Positions 37,315 through 46,875 of a DNA stretch of 64,000 bases are shown here, one piece after another. Below the pieces are notes generated by a model that saw only the letters and a list, made by a program, of their open reading frames with translations, did not search any database and was not told where the DNA came from. The translations under genes and the position numbers were made by a program. The number at the start of each line of letters is the position of its first letter. The first letter of the stretch is position 1. This DNA is from Sulfurimonas lithotrophica (GTDB lineage Bacteria > Campylobacterota > Campylobacteria > Campylobacterales > Sulfurimonadaceae), in assembly GCF_009258225.1 (NCBI RefSeq), contig NZ_CP043617.1, positions 372,001 to 436,000 on the forward strand, given 5' to 3'.

Positions 37315-38492
37315 GTCAAAATAAACTTTTAATAGATATAGGAAGTACGTATTTCAAAGTAAGTACACCACAAAGTATTGAACAGCATTTTCGTGATTTT
37401 AACAAAGATATACATGATGACTTGACTCATAAGTGTGGTGATGTTATAAAAGGTTTTAACAAAGAGGACGTATATATCTGCTCATCTGCAAACGGTGGTT
37501 TAAGTACGCTTATTATCGGTCTTACAGAATCATATTCGCTTAAGTATGCTAAAAACATAGCTTTTAACTCGGGTATAAACATCATCGAGACTGTTATGTA
37601 TCAAAACATAGAGGAGTACTCACTTCCTAGTGACTTGATAGATGTAGTAATCATTGTCGGTGGGATTGATTCAAAAGAAAATATTTTCTCCACTCCGCTT
37701 TTTAACTACTTAGAGAACTTAAAGTACTCAAATATAGTTTATGTAGGAAGTGAGAAAGAGGCGGATAACTTAGCAAAAAATATAGAAAACCTAGTAATGC
37801 TCCCAAATATCATAGATGACAAACTTCATATTATTGAAGAGAATCTAAAAGAGTACCTTACAAATCTTTACCAAGCAGATATAGAGGGAAAAGAGGATAT
37901 AAAATCTCTTTATGATATTACTTCTAATCAGATATATTCTACTCCGTATATCGTAAATAAAACTCTGCCGCTTATAGATGCAAACTTCTCAGTGGTCGAT
38001 CCGTTTATACTTATAGATATCGGTGGGGCTACTACCGATATTCACTACTCAAAAGATTTAGTGGATGAGAACATAGTGACGGAAAACGAGTATGACAGAC
38101 TTGTGTTTAAAAAACTTGGTGTTTACAAGTCAAAAGAGTCCTTGATTTTTGCAGCTAAAAACAATGAGTTTACATACGAGTTACTAACGCATCTAAAAGT
38201 TACTGAAAACATCTTTGAAGAGTCAAGCGAAAAAGCACTTAAAGTTTTAATGCAGTTAGCAATCTTTTTAGTACTTACAAAGATGAGCCACTATAAACAA
38301 GCATATGTAAACCTGAAACTACTGTCTATAAATTCAATAGTTTTAACGGGTGGAATTACAAAGGTTTTAAATGACGATGAGGTAGCTGATATCATCTCAT
38401 TTTTTTACAAAAAGATTTTAAATTCAGAACATAACCCGACTGTCGTAATGGATAAAAACTACGATATTTGGACACTGGCAAATAAAGGATAA
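37311..38492 (+). CDS. glmL: MutL/GlmL-type ASKHA ATPase of the glutamate mutase operon
   Basis: MutL/GlmL proteins are actin/Hsp70-fold ATPases encoded with glutamate mutase and thought to protect or reactivate the B12 enzyme. This 393-residue version (usual length about 460) has phosphate-1 DIGSTYFKVS near residue 9, phosphate-2 LIDIGGATTDIHYS near 240 and an adenosine motif IVLTGGITKVL near 345. It is co-directional and overlaps the large subunit by 4 bases; the ligase follows 3 bases later. Presence of a dedicated partner supports a working B12 mutase. Confidence 0.85.
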   Translation: MSQNKLLIDIGSTYFKVSTPQSIEQHFRDFNKDIHDDLTHKCGDVIKGFNKEDVYICSSANGGLSTLIIGLTESYSLKYAKNIAFNSGINIIETVMYQNIEEYSLPSDLIDVVIIVGGIDSKENIFSTPLFNYLENLKYSNIVYVGSEKEADNLAKNIENLVMLPNIIDDKLHIIEENLKEYLTNLYQADIEGKEDIKSLYDITSNQIYSTPYIVNKTLPLIDANFSVVDPFILIDIGGATTDIHYSKDLVDENIVTENEYDRLVFKKLGVYKSKESLIFAAKNNEFTYELLTHLKVTENIFEESSEKALKVLMQLAIFLVLTKMSHYKQAYVNLKLLSINSIVLTGGITKVLNDDEVADIISFFYKKILNSEHNPTVVMDKNYDIWTLANKG

Positions 38493-38495
38493 TTC

Positions 38496-40067
38496 ATGAG
38501 TATTAATTGTATAAGAACATTGATAGAAGATTCTGCTCGTACACATGCTGATAAAACAGCCTTGGTTTTTAATGAAAAGAGCCTAAGTTATGCTGAACTT
38601 TTTGCTAAGGTTAATCAAGTAGCTTTATATCTTAGTGAGTTAGACCTACCAAAAGGCTCACGTATAGGTATATACTCAAATAAAGGGATTGAGCAGGTTA
38701 TCGCAATACTTGCTATTTTATCAACCGACTATGTTTTAGTTCCACTTACCAAATTGCTTAAGCCTGAACAGGTTGAGTACATTATCAACGACTGTGATAT
38801 CAAATGTATTATAACAGACAAACTAAAACTGGAAAACATAGAAGAGATAGACTTTAAGGGTAAGATAATATCTTATGAAACAACATCTAGCGATATTCCG
38901 TCGTTTGACGAGATTTACAAGTACTACAACAAACCGTATGTATGTGACATAAACGGACATGACAATGCAGTTATAACTTACTCATTTGGTTTAACAGGTA
39001 CTCCAAAAGGTATAGTTATCTCACACAGAAATCTTATCGATTCTGCACGTGTTGTTACTCAGTACTTAGATATAAATGAAGACGACGTAATATCAGGGCT
39101 TTTGATTTTCAATCTTGATTATGGTCTGAACCAAATCTTTTGTTCACTTTACAGACGTGCAACTTTGGCACTTCACAGATTCATTCTTCCTGATGACTTT
39201 TTTAATCATATAATAGATGACAAAGTTACGGTACTTCCGTTAATGCCTATAAATATAACTAAAATATTTGATGAAGATATGGGAAGAGCTCCAAGCAGTG
39301 AATTATTAGAGAATGTAAAAACTATAACTTCATCTGGCGGAAACGTAACTAAAAAAATGATTCAAGATTGTAAAAGAACATTTGTTAATGCCAAGTTTTA
39401 CTCTATGCACGGTCTGACTGAAGCGTTCCGCTCAACTTATCTTGACCCGAGCCAGATAGAGATAAGACCTGATTCTATCGGTAAGGCTATACCTGATGTT
39501 GAACTATATGTTATTAACGAAGAGGGTAAGGAATGTGCACCTCGCGAAGTCGGTGAGCTTATCCACAGAGGCGGTTATATCTACAAAGGTTTTTGGAACG
39601 CTCCAAAAGAGAATGCAGAGAGATTTAAATCGGTTAATATTTTAAAAGATGTAGTTAACCTCGAAGGTCAGCTTACTGATGAGCTTGTTGTAGCATCTGG
39701 GGACTATGTATATAAAGATGAAGAGGGTTATTTTTATTTTGTATCTCGCCATGACGATATGATAAAAACAAGAGGTTTTCGTGTATCGCCGCTTGAGATA
39801 GAATCGGTTGTAGTTAAAAACTTCCCATTAATAGAACAGTGCGTAGTGTTCTCTATAAAAAATGAAGAGATAGAAGAGGAGATAGTATTAGTTTACTCGG
39901 CAAAAAGCGAGATAGCTCCAAAAGAGCTGCTTTTTGAGCTTAAAAAGCATCTGGCTTCATATATGCTACCTGGAAAAATAATATATAAAAAATCACTTCC
40001 ACTTGTTCAAAGTGATAAAAACAAAGTAAATGTTGAAGAGTTAAAAAAAGAGTTGACAAACTCATAA
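38496..40067 (+). CDS. AMP-forming acyl/aminoacyl ligase of the mutase operon
   Basis: A 523-residue adenylate-forming enzyme. Core motifs: TYSFGLTGTPKG (A3; the usual SGTTG reads FGLTG), SMHGLTEAF (A5), GELIHRGGYIYKGFW, GDYVYKDEEGYFYFVSRHDDMIKTRGFRVSPLEIE (A7-A8, seen in parts) and a C-terminal lysine in LVQSDKNKVN (A10). The LDYGLNQ element and general look resemble the acyl-CoA ligases of exosortase-A loci. It ends the four-gene mutase operon. No acyl carrier protein is nearby, so the acceptor (CoA, amine or a distant carrier) is unknown. A natural inference is activation of 3-methylaspartate or a derivative. Confidence 0.85.
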   Translation: MSINCIRTLIEDSARTHADKTALVFNEKSLSYAELFAKVNQVALYLSELDLPKGSRIGIYSNKGIEQVIAILAILSTDYVLVPLTKLLKPEQVEYIINDCDIKCIITDKLKLENIEEIDFKGKIISYETTSSDIPSFDEIYKYYNKPYVCDINGHDNAVITYSFGLTGTPKGIVISHRNLIDSARVVTQYLDINEDDVISGLLIFNLDYGLNQIFCSLYRRATLALHRFILPDDFFNHIIDDKVTVLPLMPINITKIFDEDMGRAPSSELLENVKTITSSGGNVTKKMIQDCKRTFVNAKFYSMHGLTEAFRSTYLDPSQIEIRPDSIGKAIPDVELYVINEEGKECAPREVGELIHRGGYIYKGFWNAPKENAERFKSVNILKDVVNLEGQLTDELVVASGDYVYKDEEGYFYFVSRHDDMIKTRGFRVSPLEIESVVVKNFPLIEQCVVFSIKNEEIEEEIVLVYSAKSEIAPKELLFELKKHLASYMLPGKIIYKKSLPLVQSDKNKVNVEELKKELTNS

Positions 40068-40146
40068 AATTATTTTTGTTATTTTTTAAGTTTTTATGAT
40101 AATATGTTTCTCAAATAAATACTTTAGAAAAGGAAAAGCTATACAA

Positions 40147-41187
40147 ATGAAAAATTTATTATTGATTATTGTTTTTATTACATCTTTATTATTTTCAGGT
40201 TGTACAATGAAGCAAGATAATTTAGAAGTAAATTATAATGCAGTTAAGAACTATAGATTACCTGTTGAGGTAACTGATAATGAAACCCTTGTGTATGTAA
40301 TTAGAGATAAAGCATTTACAGGATCAGCATGGAGTGTGTGGATAGGTTTAAATGACAAAATTATTGCATCCTTAGATGCTGGTGAATACACTTATTTTAA
40401 AGTTAAGGATGGTATTAATACAATCAATACGGTATTAATGAAGCATGGGCGTAATTATTTTGCATTAGATAAAAAAAGGGATAAACCTGTATTCATTAAA
40501 TGTAATATTGCAACTGGAAAATTTGAAGAAATCGCTTCTGACTTGGGTATGACATACATATCTAAATATAAGGAAGTTAAACTACTACCAAAACCAAAAC
40601 CAAATGATGGTTACGATAATGGGAATATTAATTTAGCTATGTATAGTAACCTTAATATGATGATTGAAAACAATGAGAGCATCAAGCCTGATCAGAATCA
40701 TGGTGTTTTAACTTTTATAAGATCTTCTGATCGTTTTAAAGTTTTAAATTATTCAATCTGGGATGATAACGGTATTGTGTGTAATCTTGATACAGATAGC
40801 TTCTGTAAGATAAGAGTTCCTAAAGGAAAGCATTTTTATTATGTGTTTAGTGAACGTTCATATGTTTTGGAGGTGGATGTTGAATCAAATGAAAATTACA
40901 ATGTGAAGTTAGATATTGGTATGGGGTGGGCTGCTGCCTATACAAAGCTAACGCCTTTAAATGAAAATACTAAGCTCTATAGGAATATTACTGAAGTAAT
41001 TGGAAGAGATTTGGTAAGTAGTAGGGAAATAACTAAAACGAAAGTAATTAACTTTAAACAACTAAGGTTGAGAGAACCAATAGATGATGGTGTTAAGTTT
41101 AGAATTTCAAAAGGATTAAAAATGATTAATAAAACCAAACAAGCTGTATTATCCGGTACTAAAGAAACTAAAAAATTTGTTGAATAA
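40147..41187 (+). CDS. Lipoprotein with two DUF2846-like domains
   Basis: I start at ATG 40147 (MKNLLLIIVFITSLLFSGC, lipobox FSGC) rather than at the ATG 40096, whose extra 17 residues precede the signal peptide. The mature part of about 325 residues contains two related beta domains: ETLVYVIRDKAFTGSAWSVWIG...SLDAGEYTYFKV and GVLTFIRSSDRF...SIWDDNGIVCNLDTDSFCKIRV. Each has a strand, an N-D-x-I/G turn, then the 'laxG.Y/F' strand, as in DUF2846. Codon use is plainer and more AT-rich than the operon before it. No function known; likely a separate unit. Confidence 0.75.
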   Translation: MKNLLLIIVFITSLLFSGCTMKQDNLEVNYNAVKNYRLPVEVTDNETLVYVIRDKAFTGSAWSVWIGLNDKIIASLDAGEYTYFKVKDGINTINTVLMKHGRNYFALDKKRDKPVFIKCNIATGKFEEIASDLGMTYISKYKEVKLLPKPKPNDGYDNGNINLAMYSNLNMMIENNESIKPDQNHGVLTFIRSSDRFKVLNYSIWDDNGIVCNLDTDSFCKIRVPKGKHFYYVFSERSYVLEVDVESNENYNVKLDIGMGWAAAYTKLTPLNENTKLYRNITEVIGRDLVSSREITKTKVINFKQLRLREPIDDGVKFRISKGLKMINKTKQAVLSGTKETKKFVE

Positions 41188-41229
41188 AATTATATTAATA
41201 GTAAAGATTTAAAACTTTTTATATTTACC

Positions 41230-41261
41230 AGAGTTATAAATTCAAAATGAGAAATAACTCT
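41230..41261. terminator. Shared hairpin between convergent genes
   Basis: AGAGTTAT (41230-41237) pairs with ATAACTCT (41254-41261) around a 16-base loop, between the ends of the lipoprotein gene (41187) and the NYN-like gene (41269). A modest stem; possible bidirectional terminator. Confidence 0.45.
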
Positions 41262-41268
41262 CAGCTTC

Positions 41269-41997
41269 TTAACTTTTTCCCATTATATAAAGGTTGCAGC
41301 TTTTGTCTGCTACCTCGGTAAAACGCTCTTTTAACTCCCTGTCAAAAGTTAAAATAAATACATTAGTATCTTTTGAATTTAGTTTTTTAAATCTATTTAG
41401 CAGTATATTGTCTGCGACATTTTTACCATGCTCACATTTTACAAAGTTAAATGACTCCAGTGTTTTGCCGTAGTCGTATAGATTTGCCTCCCATTCCGCT
41501 TTTTTTAGATACAGAGAGTCGGGATTTGCCGCCATATAGATGTTGTTGTCTCTTATATTATATGGTTCTATTATGTCTGTAAATATCGATGAAATAGATG
41601 AAAAGTTTTCTATATCCCAAAAAAGGTAAGACCTGTTTGCTTTAGTCTTTTGTTCTTTATTTATGAGCTTTAAACGTTTTTTGATATTAAAGTGAGTGTG
41701 GGCATTGTCGTTTATAAATAGTATAGAACTTTTAAGTTTTAAAGCATCTGAAGTTTTAAAGCCTAGTATCTCACCAAGCTCTATATAAAAGTTTATATTT
41801 TCAAGTTCACACTCTGCTCCGCCTTTTTGGTAAGACTTTAGTTGATTTAGCTTTTGTTTGTTAAAGAGCAAATGCACACCCATTTTTTCATGGTTTGCAT
41901 ATGCCTGTTTTACTCGAAAGAAAATATCTTTTGCGTATTTGTTGTCCGGTATTTCTATTTTACCGCGAAATTTATGTTCTATTTTTATATCTGTCAT
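41269..41997 (-). CDS. NYN/PIN-like nuclease-domain protein
   Basis: A 242-residue protein. The C-terminal half (about 118-242) has the NYN (LabA/DUF88-like) acidic pattern: SYLFWDIENFSSI (D-x-E-N), HGKNVADNILLNRF (central aspartate) and NVFILTFDREL (third aspartate). NYN domains are metal-dependent RNases related to PIN toxins. The N-terminal half is charged and unlike anything I recognise. It shares one base with the end of the preceding gene, so the pair is probably co-translated. Not a classic toxin-antitoxin pair by size. Confidence 0.65.
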   Translation of the reverse strand: MTDIKIEHKFRGKIEIPDNKYAKDIFFRVKQAYANHEKMGVHLLFNKQKLNQLKSYQKGGAECELENINFYIELGEILGFKTSDALKLKSSILFINDNAHTHFNIKKRLKLINKEQKTKANRSYLFWDIENFSSISSIFTDIIEPYNIRDNNIYMAANPDSLYLKKAEWEANLYDYGKTLESFNFVKCEHGKNVADNILLNRFKKLNSKDTNVFILTFDRELKERFTEVADKSCNLYIMGKS

Positions 41998-42641
41998 TAT
42001 ACTCCAAAAAATTCAGCCGCTTCTAGCTCGTCATCCTCTAAATTTTCTTTTGCATAGTCTTCATCTTCTGCCATAAGTTTTTTTATTGCATTTTGGCAGT
42101 AACTGTAAAGAATCTCTTTTGCTTGCTCATTGTCACTTAAAAAGCCAAGACCGCTGAACTGGTAAGGTTCCTCTTGTTCTATACACAACATTATACCATC
42201 ACATTTTTCTTCGAGTACTTCTACAAGTGAACGATAGTTAATATTAAACTCCGTTGCATGCCAACCTATCTCTTCAAGATCTTTGTTAGAAAATTCGGCT
42301 ACACCGTCTGCAGTCGTATCATCGTATGAAGCATTTTGTTTGTTGAAGTCTATAATTGCCTGCCAATTTGAAAATGCTTTTATAAGGATACGTTCACCGT
42401 CTTCAACTATTTTATAATACTTTCCAAATAAATCATCTAAAGATTGAGATGCATTTGGATTTAGCGGGTTTGCATTTTCTTTTTCAAGCGTACCTTTAAA
42501 AATTACGGCTTTATTAGTAAAAGGTTCGTATTCAACTTTTCCGCCTACATCTATTGTAAAGGGCTTGTTAGAGTTTATAGCGTTTAGTAAATTCGTCTTG
42601 TTTACAACTATAATCTCTTTAAAAAGATTAAATTTTTTCAT
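41997..42641 (-). CDS. Conserved hypothetical protein paired with NYN-like gene
   Basis: A 214-residue acidic soluble protein without signal peptide or membrane segment. The N-terminal part is strand-rich (NKAVIFKGTLEKENANPLNP); the C-terminal 60 residues are helical and strongly acidic (MAEDEDYAKENLEDDELEAAEFFGV). I recognise no family. Coupling to the NYN-like gene through a shared base suggests a partner or regulator of that protein. Confidence 0.65.
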   Translation of the reverse strand: MKKFNLFKEIIVVNKTNLLNAINSNKPFTIDVGGKVEYEPFTNKAVIFKGTLEKENANPLNPNASQSLDDLFGKYYKIVEDGERILIKAFSNWQAIIDFNKQNASYDDTTADGVAEFSNKDLEEIGWHATEFNINYRSLVEVLEEKCDGIMLCIEQEEPYQFSGLGFLSDNEQAKEILYSYCQNAIKKLMAEDEDYAKENLEDDELEAAEFFGV

Positions 42642-42703
42642 AATTTTCCTTATGTAGCTATATTAAATTTATGAGTATTATAAAACTTTTTGCTTATTTT
42701 GAG

Positions 42704-42741
42704 TATAATGCCACAAATTTTTTGAGTAGTTAAGCTCAAAA
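42704..42741 (+). promoter_or_regulatory. ilvC promoter and leader hairpin
   Basis: TATAAT at 42704-42709 follows T-rich DNA (TTTTTGCTTATTTTGAG). Shortly after, TTTTGAG (42720-42726) and CTCAAAA (42735-42741) can form a 7-bp hairpin in the ~105-base leader before ilvC. There is no T-run after it and no clear leader peptide, so attenuation is not established. Confidence 0.5.
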
Positions 42742-42810
42742 TAATATTGCATACTTTCATGTGATGTAAAAAAGATGAGGGGTAGCCTTCATTTTGTTAA
42801 ATAAAATTAA

Positions 42811-43845
<1,035 letters not shown>

Positions 43846-43864
43846 TTTCTAAAAAATTAAAATA

Positions 43865-43922
43865 GCGACGAATCTGCTTCGTTGCAACTAGGCTCACATA
43901 CTTCAAGTATGCTTCGCCTAGT
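43865..43922 (+). terminator. Double hairpin after ilvC
   Basis: GCGACGAA-tctgc-TTCGTTGC (43865-43885, one G-U pair) is followed by a cruciform: ACTAGGC...GCCTAGT (43887-43922) enclosing CATACTT-c-AAGTATG (43897-43911). Both lie between ilvC and holA, which face each other. The first stem is of the same type as that after purH (57819-57845). Confidence 0.6.
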
Positions 43923-43979
43923 CACGCCTCACATCTTATAATTATTCTTTTATTTTAAAATTTATTTTTATTGATACAG

Positions 43980-44951
43980 TTATAGAAGATTTTGAAATTT
44001 TATTAGGGTTGAGAGTAAGATGGCATTCTTATCAACACCTTTTGCACTTTTCATTTTTAGTTCTGCATCCAGTAGCAGTTCATGTAGTTTGTAGTATGTA
44101 GTTGGTTTGAATTTTAGTGATAGTTCGGCTTTTTCTTTAACAACAAATGCAGGAGCAGGGTAGCCTAAAATCTCTAAAGCATTTGGTGCGCCGTTTACAC
44201 GTATGTAGATGTTAAACATATATAGCTGAGTTATATATGCCGTTATCTGAGTTAAGATTCTTATTTCGTCTTCACCATGCTCAGTTAGGTTTTTAACATC
44301 ATCTTTAAACTCTTTTTTGTTTATAACTTTTTTTATAAGTTCATCTACGTTTATCTCTCCAAGCCCGTAAACAAGTGTATCTATATCTTTAGTGCTAACG
44401 GCTGTATCAAAAACTCTAAATTTATCAAGTTCATTTATAGCTAGTGAAATGTTTGAATTGTGTATATTTAAAAGATGTGTAATTGAGTAGTTATCTATAT
44501 TTACGTTTTTTTGTTTCGCTATTTGAGATATTAAATTTACCGCTTCGCCGTGTTTTGGATGAAAAAATCTTACAGCCATTGTAGCTCTTTTTGAAAAACC
44601 TTTGGCATAAGTTTTGTTGTCATCTCCTAAATAGGCATATATAAAGATGTTATTTTGATTTTTTTCGCAGTAATCTACAAGGGTTTCCAAATCTTTTTTA
44701 GGGACTTTTTTTTCGCTTTTTATAACTAAGATGTTTCTATCTCCAAAGAGAGAAGCCTGAGATAGATGTGCTTTTGCAGAATTAAAATCATACTCATCAT
44801 GGTAGAATTTTAAAACAGATGCATCTGCGACGTTTGAGAGTAGTTTTGTATAATGCTCTATTAAAAATATACTCTCTCCAAATAGTACGAAACTGTTTGA
44901 TAAGGTATTATTTTGTATATGTTTGTCAAACTCTGCTTTATACATCTTCAC
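43980..44951 (-). CDS. holA: DNA polymerase III subunit delta
   Basis: The clamp-opening wrench of the clamp loader. A 323-residue protein with the divergent HolA layout: NNTLSNSFVLFGESIFLIEHYTKLL at the start, NILVIKSEKKVPKKDLETLVDY, LINELDKFRVF-type helix (SLAINELDKF) and a collar helix region ending KGVDKNAILLSTLIKF. Similarity to E. coli is low, as is normal in this phylum, and its place after rnr matches relatives. It overlaps rnr by 14 bases. Confidence 0.85.
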   Translation of the reverse strand: MKMYKAEFDKHIQNNTLSNSFVLFGESIFLIEHYTKLLSNVADASVLKFYHDEYDFNSAKAHLSQASLFGDRNILVIKSEKKVPKKDLETLVDYCEKNQNNIFIYAYLGDDNKTYAKGFSKRATMAVRFFHPKHGEAVNLISQIAKQKNVNIDNYSITHLLNIHNSNISLAINELDKFRVFDTAVSTKDIDTLVYGLGEINVDELIKKVINKKEFKDDVKNLTEHGEDEIRILTQITAYITQLYMFNIYIRVNGAPNALEILGYPAPAFVVKEKAELSLKFKPTTYYKLHELLLDAELKMKSAKGVDKNAILLSTLIKFQNLL

Positions 44952-46869
44952 TCACAACATTTACATAAATTTTTGCTTTTGGGATGTCAACTTTATCTAT
45001 CTTAACTTTTACGTCACTAAAAAGAGGTATATGCTCACTTGATGTTACATAAAGCCTTGCACCTATTATTTCATCATGCAAGTCTGCTTTTAGTTCAGGA
45101 TCGATTCCGCTTATACGTGCCGAATATACTTTCCCTATACGCTCATTTGCCCAGCGTGCGTATTTTCTATCCATAAAGTCAATCTCTATAGTACTCGCCT
45201 CACGCTCTTTTTGAGAGATTGTAACTGCTAGGGATTCTATGTTTCTAAGAACGTATGAACCTTCCTCTGTATCACCTCTTTTAATAGCTTTTAACAGTCT
45301 ATGAACTATAAGGTCTGAGTATCTTCTAATAGGCGAAGTAAAGTGTGTATATGCCTCAAAACCTAAGCCAAAGTGACCAAGGTTAATCGGTGAGTATTTA
45401 GCCTGCATCTGTGAGCGGATAATAAGAGTATCGACTTCTGTCTCTAAACCCATTACAGAAGCTTGGTCTCTTATCCCTTCTATAGTTTCTTTAGTTGATT
45501 CTTTTACTTCAACAAATATACCTACACCTGCTAACTCTTGGTAGAGTTTTTGAAGTTTACTTTGGCTTGGACTTTCGTGAATACGAAAGATGCCGCGATC
45601 GAACATAGACGCAGCTGCCTTGTTTGCTAAAAGCATACAATCTTCTATTAACGAGTGAGAGGGTGTTTCATGAGCATGTTCGGTTGATACTATACCGCCT
45701 TTTTCGTCGATTTCCATCTCTATCTCAGTTGAGCGAAAATCATAACCGTATTTTAAACGCTCTAACTTAAGTGCGTCAGTGACTTCCCTTAGTTTAGTAA
45801 TCCATTCGAAGATTTGCTTTTCTTTATCGTTTTTGGCTTCTAACTTACCTTCAAAGAATGCATCTATCTCTTCATAGTTAAAGCGTCTGTCAGAATGTAT
45901 AATAGCTTCATATACATCTGATTTTATAACTTCTAAACTCTCTAAATCCAGTTGCATCTCAAATACGTATGAGAGTCTGTCCACATGTGGTTGAAGTGAA
46001 CATAGTGTCTCACTAAGTTGACGAGGTAGCATCGGGATTGAACGGTGTGGCAGATAGATAGAGAAACTTCTATATATTGCCTCATTGTCCAAAGCCCCAA
46101 AAGGTTTTACATACTCACTAACATCTGCTATTGCCACATAAAGTGTTGAGTTTTTATCATCCCAATATATAGCATCGTCAAAGTCTTTTGCAGTTACGGG
46201 GTCTATTGTACAAAAAGTGAAATCTCTTAAATCTTTTCTATCGGGATAGTAACTTGCATCTACCTCTTCAAAAGAGCGTGCTATCTTTAAAACTTCTTCA
46301 TCAAATTCATCGTGTTTGTTAAACTGGGCAAGTACTATTTTTTCATCTACGAGAGGGTCGCTCATATTTCCAAGAGACTCCATGATAGTCCCGTCATGGT
46401 TGTTTATTTTAAATACTTCGCCGATTTCAAACTTATCTAACTCTTCTTGACTCAGTTCCACTCCTGCCGGATGCTCTGTTTTTATATCAACCAGAGATTT
46501 TTTTGAATCTTTTTGAATTATATATGCAACACTGTAACTCTCGGCACGTCCTACTATCTCGACTATTTTTCCGTTTGGTTTGCCGCGTTTGCCTAAAATT
46601 CTTTGAGCAATGACCAAGTCACCCTCACGGGCATTTAAAACATCTTCGATAAAAAGGTCGCGTGTTTGTTCTCCTATTACGGTTAAGTATGCCGTAGAAC
46701 CTTGAGTAAGTTCTAATGTCCCTGCACGATATTTTGAGTGAAATTTGTAAGTTTTGTCTTTTTTCGTGATATATTTTTTACTTAAAAAATCTTCAACAGT
46801 TTCAAGTTCTTCTTGGGTGATGTCTAACTCACTCAGTCCGTGAGTGAGTCTTATAAGTAAAGATTTCAA
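44938..46869 (-). CDS. rnr: Ribonuclease R / RNase II family exoribonuclease
   Basis: A 3'-5' exoribonuclease that degrades structured RNA. The 643-residue protein has N-terminal cold-shock-type domains (about 55-190), the RNB catalytic domain with FTFCTIDPVTAKDFDDAIYW (metal-binding aspartates), SIPMLPRQLSETLCSL and FTSPIRRYSDLIVHRLL, and a C-terminal S1-like domain (about 560-640). It is shorter than E. coli RNase R (about 810), as in Helicobacter, lacking the basic tail. In an operon HDOD-rnr-holA. Confidence 0.94.
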   Translation of the reverse strand: MKSLLIRLTHGLSELDITQEELETVEDFLSKKYITKKDKTYKFHSKYRAGTLELTQGSTAYLTVIGEQTRDLFIEDVLNAREGDLVIAQRILGKRGKPNGKIVEIVGRAESYSVAYIIQKDSKKSLVDIKTEHPAGVELSQEELDKFEIGEVFKINNHDGTIMESLGNMSDPLVDEKIVLAQFNKHDEFDEEVLKIARSFEEVDASYYPDRKDLRDFTFCTIDPVTAKDFDDAIYWDDKNSTLYVAIADVSEYVKPFGALDNEAIYRSFSIYLPHRSIPMLPRQLSETLCSLQPHVDRLSYVFEMQLDLESLEVIKSDVYEAIIHSDRRFNYEEIDAFFEGKLEAKNDKEKQIFEWITKLREVTDALKLERLKYGYDFRSTEIEMEIDEKGGIVSTEHAHETPSHSLIEDCMLLANKAAASMFDRGIFRIHESPSQSKLQKLYQELAGVGIFVEVKESTKETIEGIRDQASVMGLETEVDTLIIRSQMQAKYSPINLGHFGLGFEAYTHFTSPIRRYSDLIVHRLLKAIKRGDTEEGSYVLRNIESLAVTISQKEREASTIEIDFMDRKYARWANERIGKVYSARISGIDPELKADLHDEIIGARLYVTSSEHIPLFSDVKVKIDKVDIPKAKIYVNVVSEDV

Positions 46870-46875
46870 GTTAGT

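Noticed and set aside
41269-42641. Classic type II toxin-antitoxin pair
   Set aside because: Both proteins are over 200 residues and the upstream partner has no DNA-binding motif; the NYN-like domain alone is not enough.
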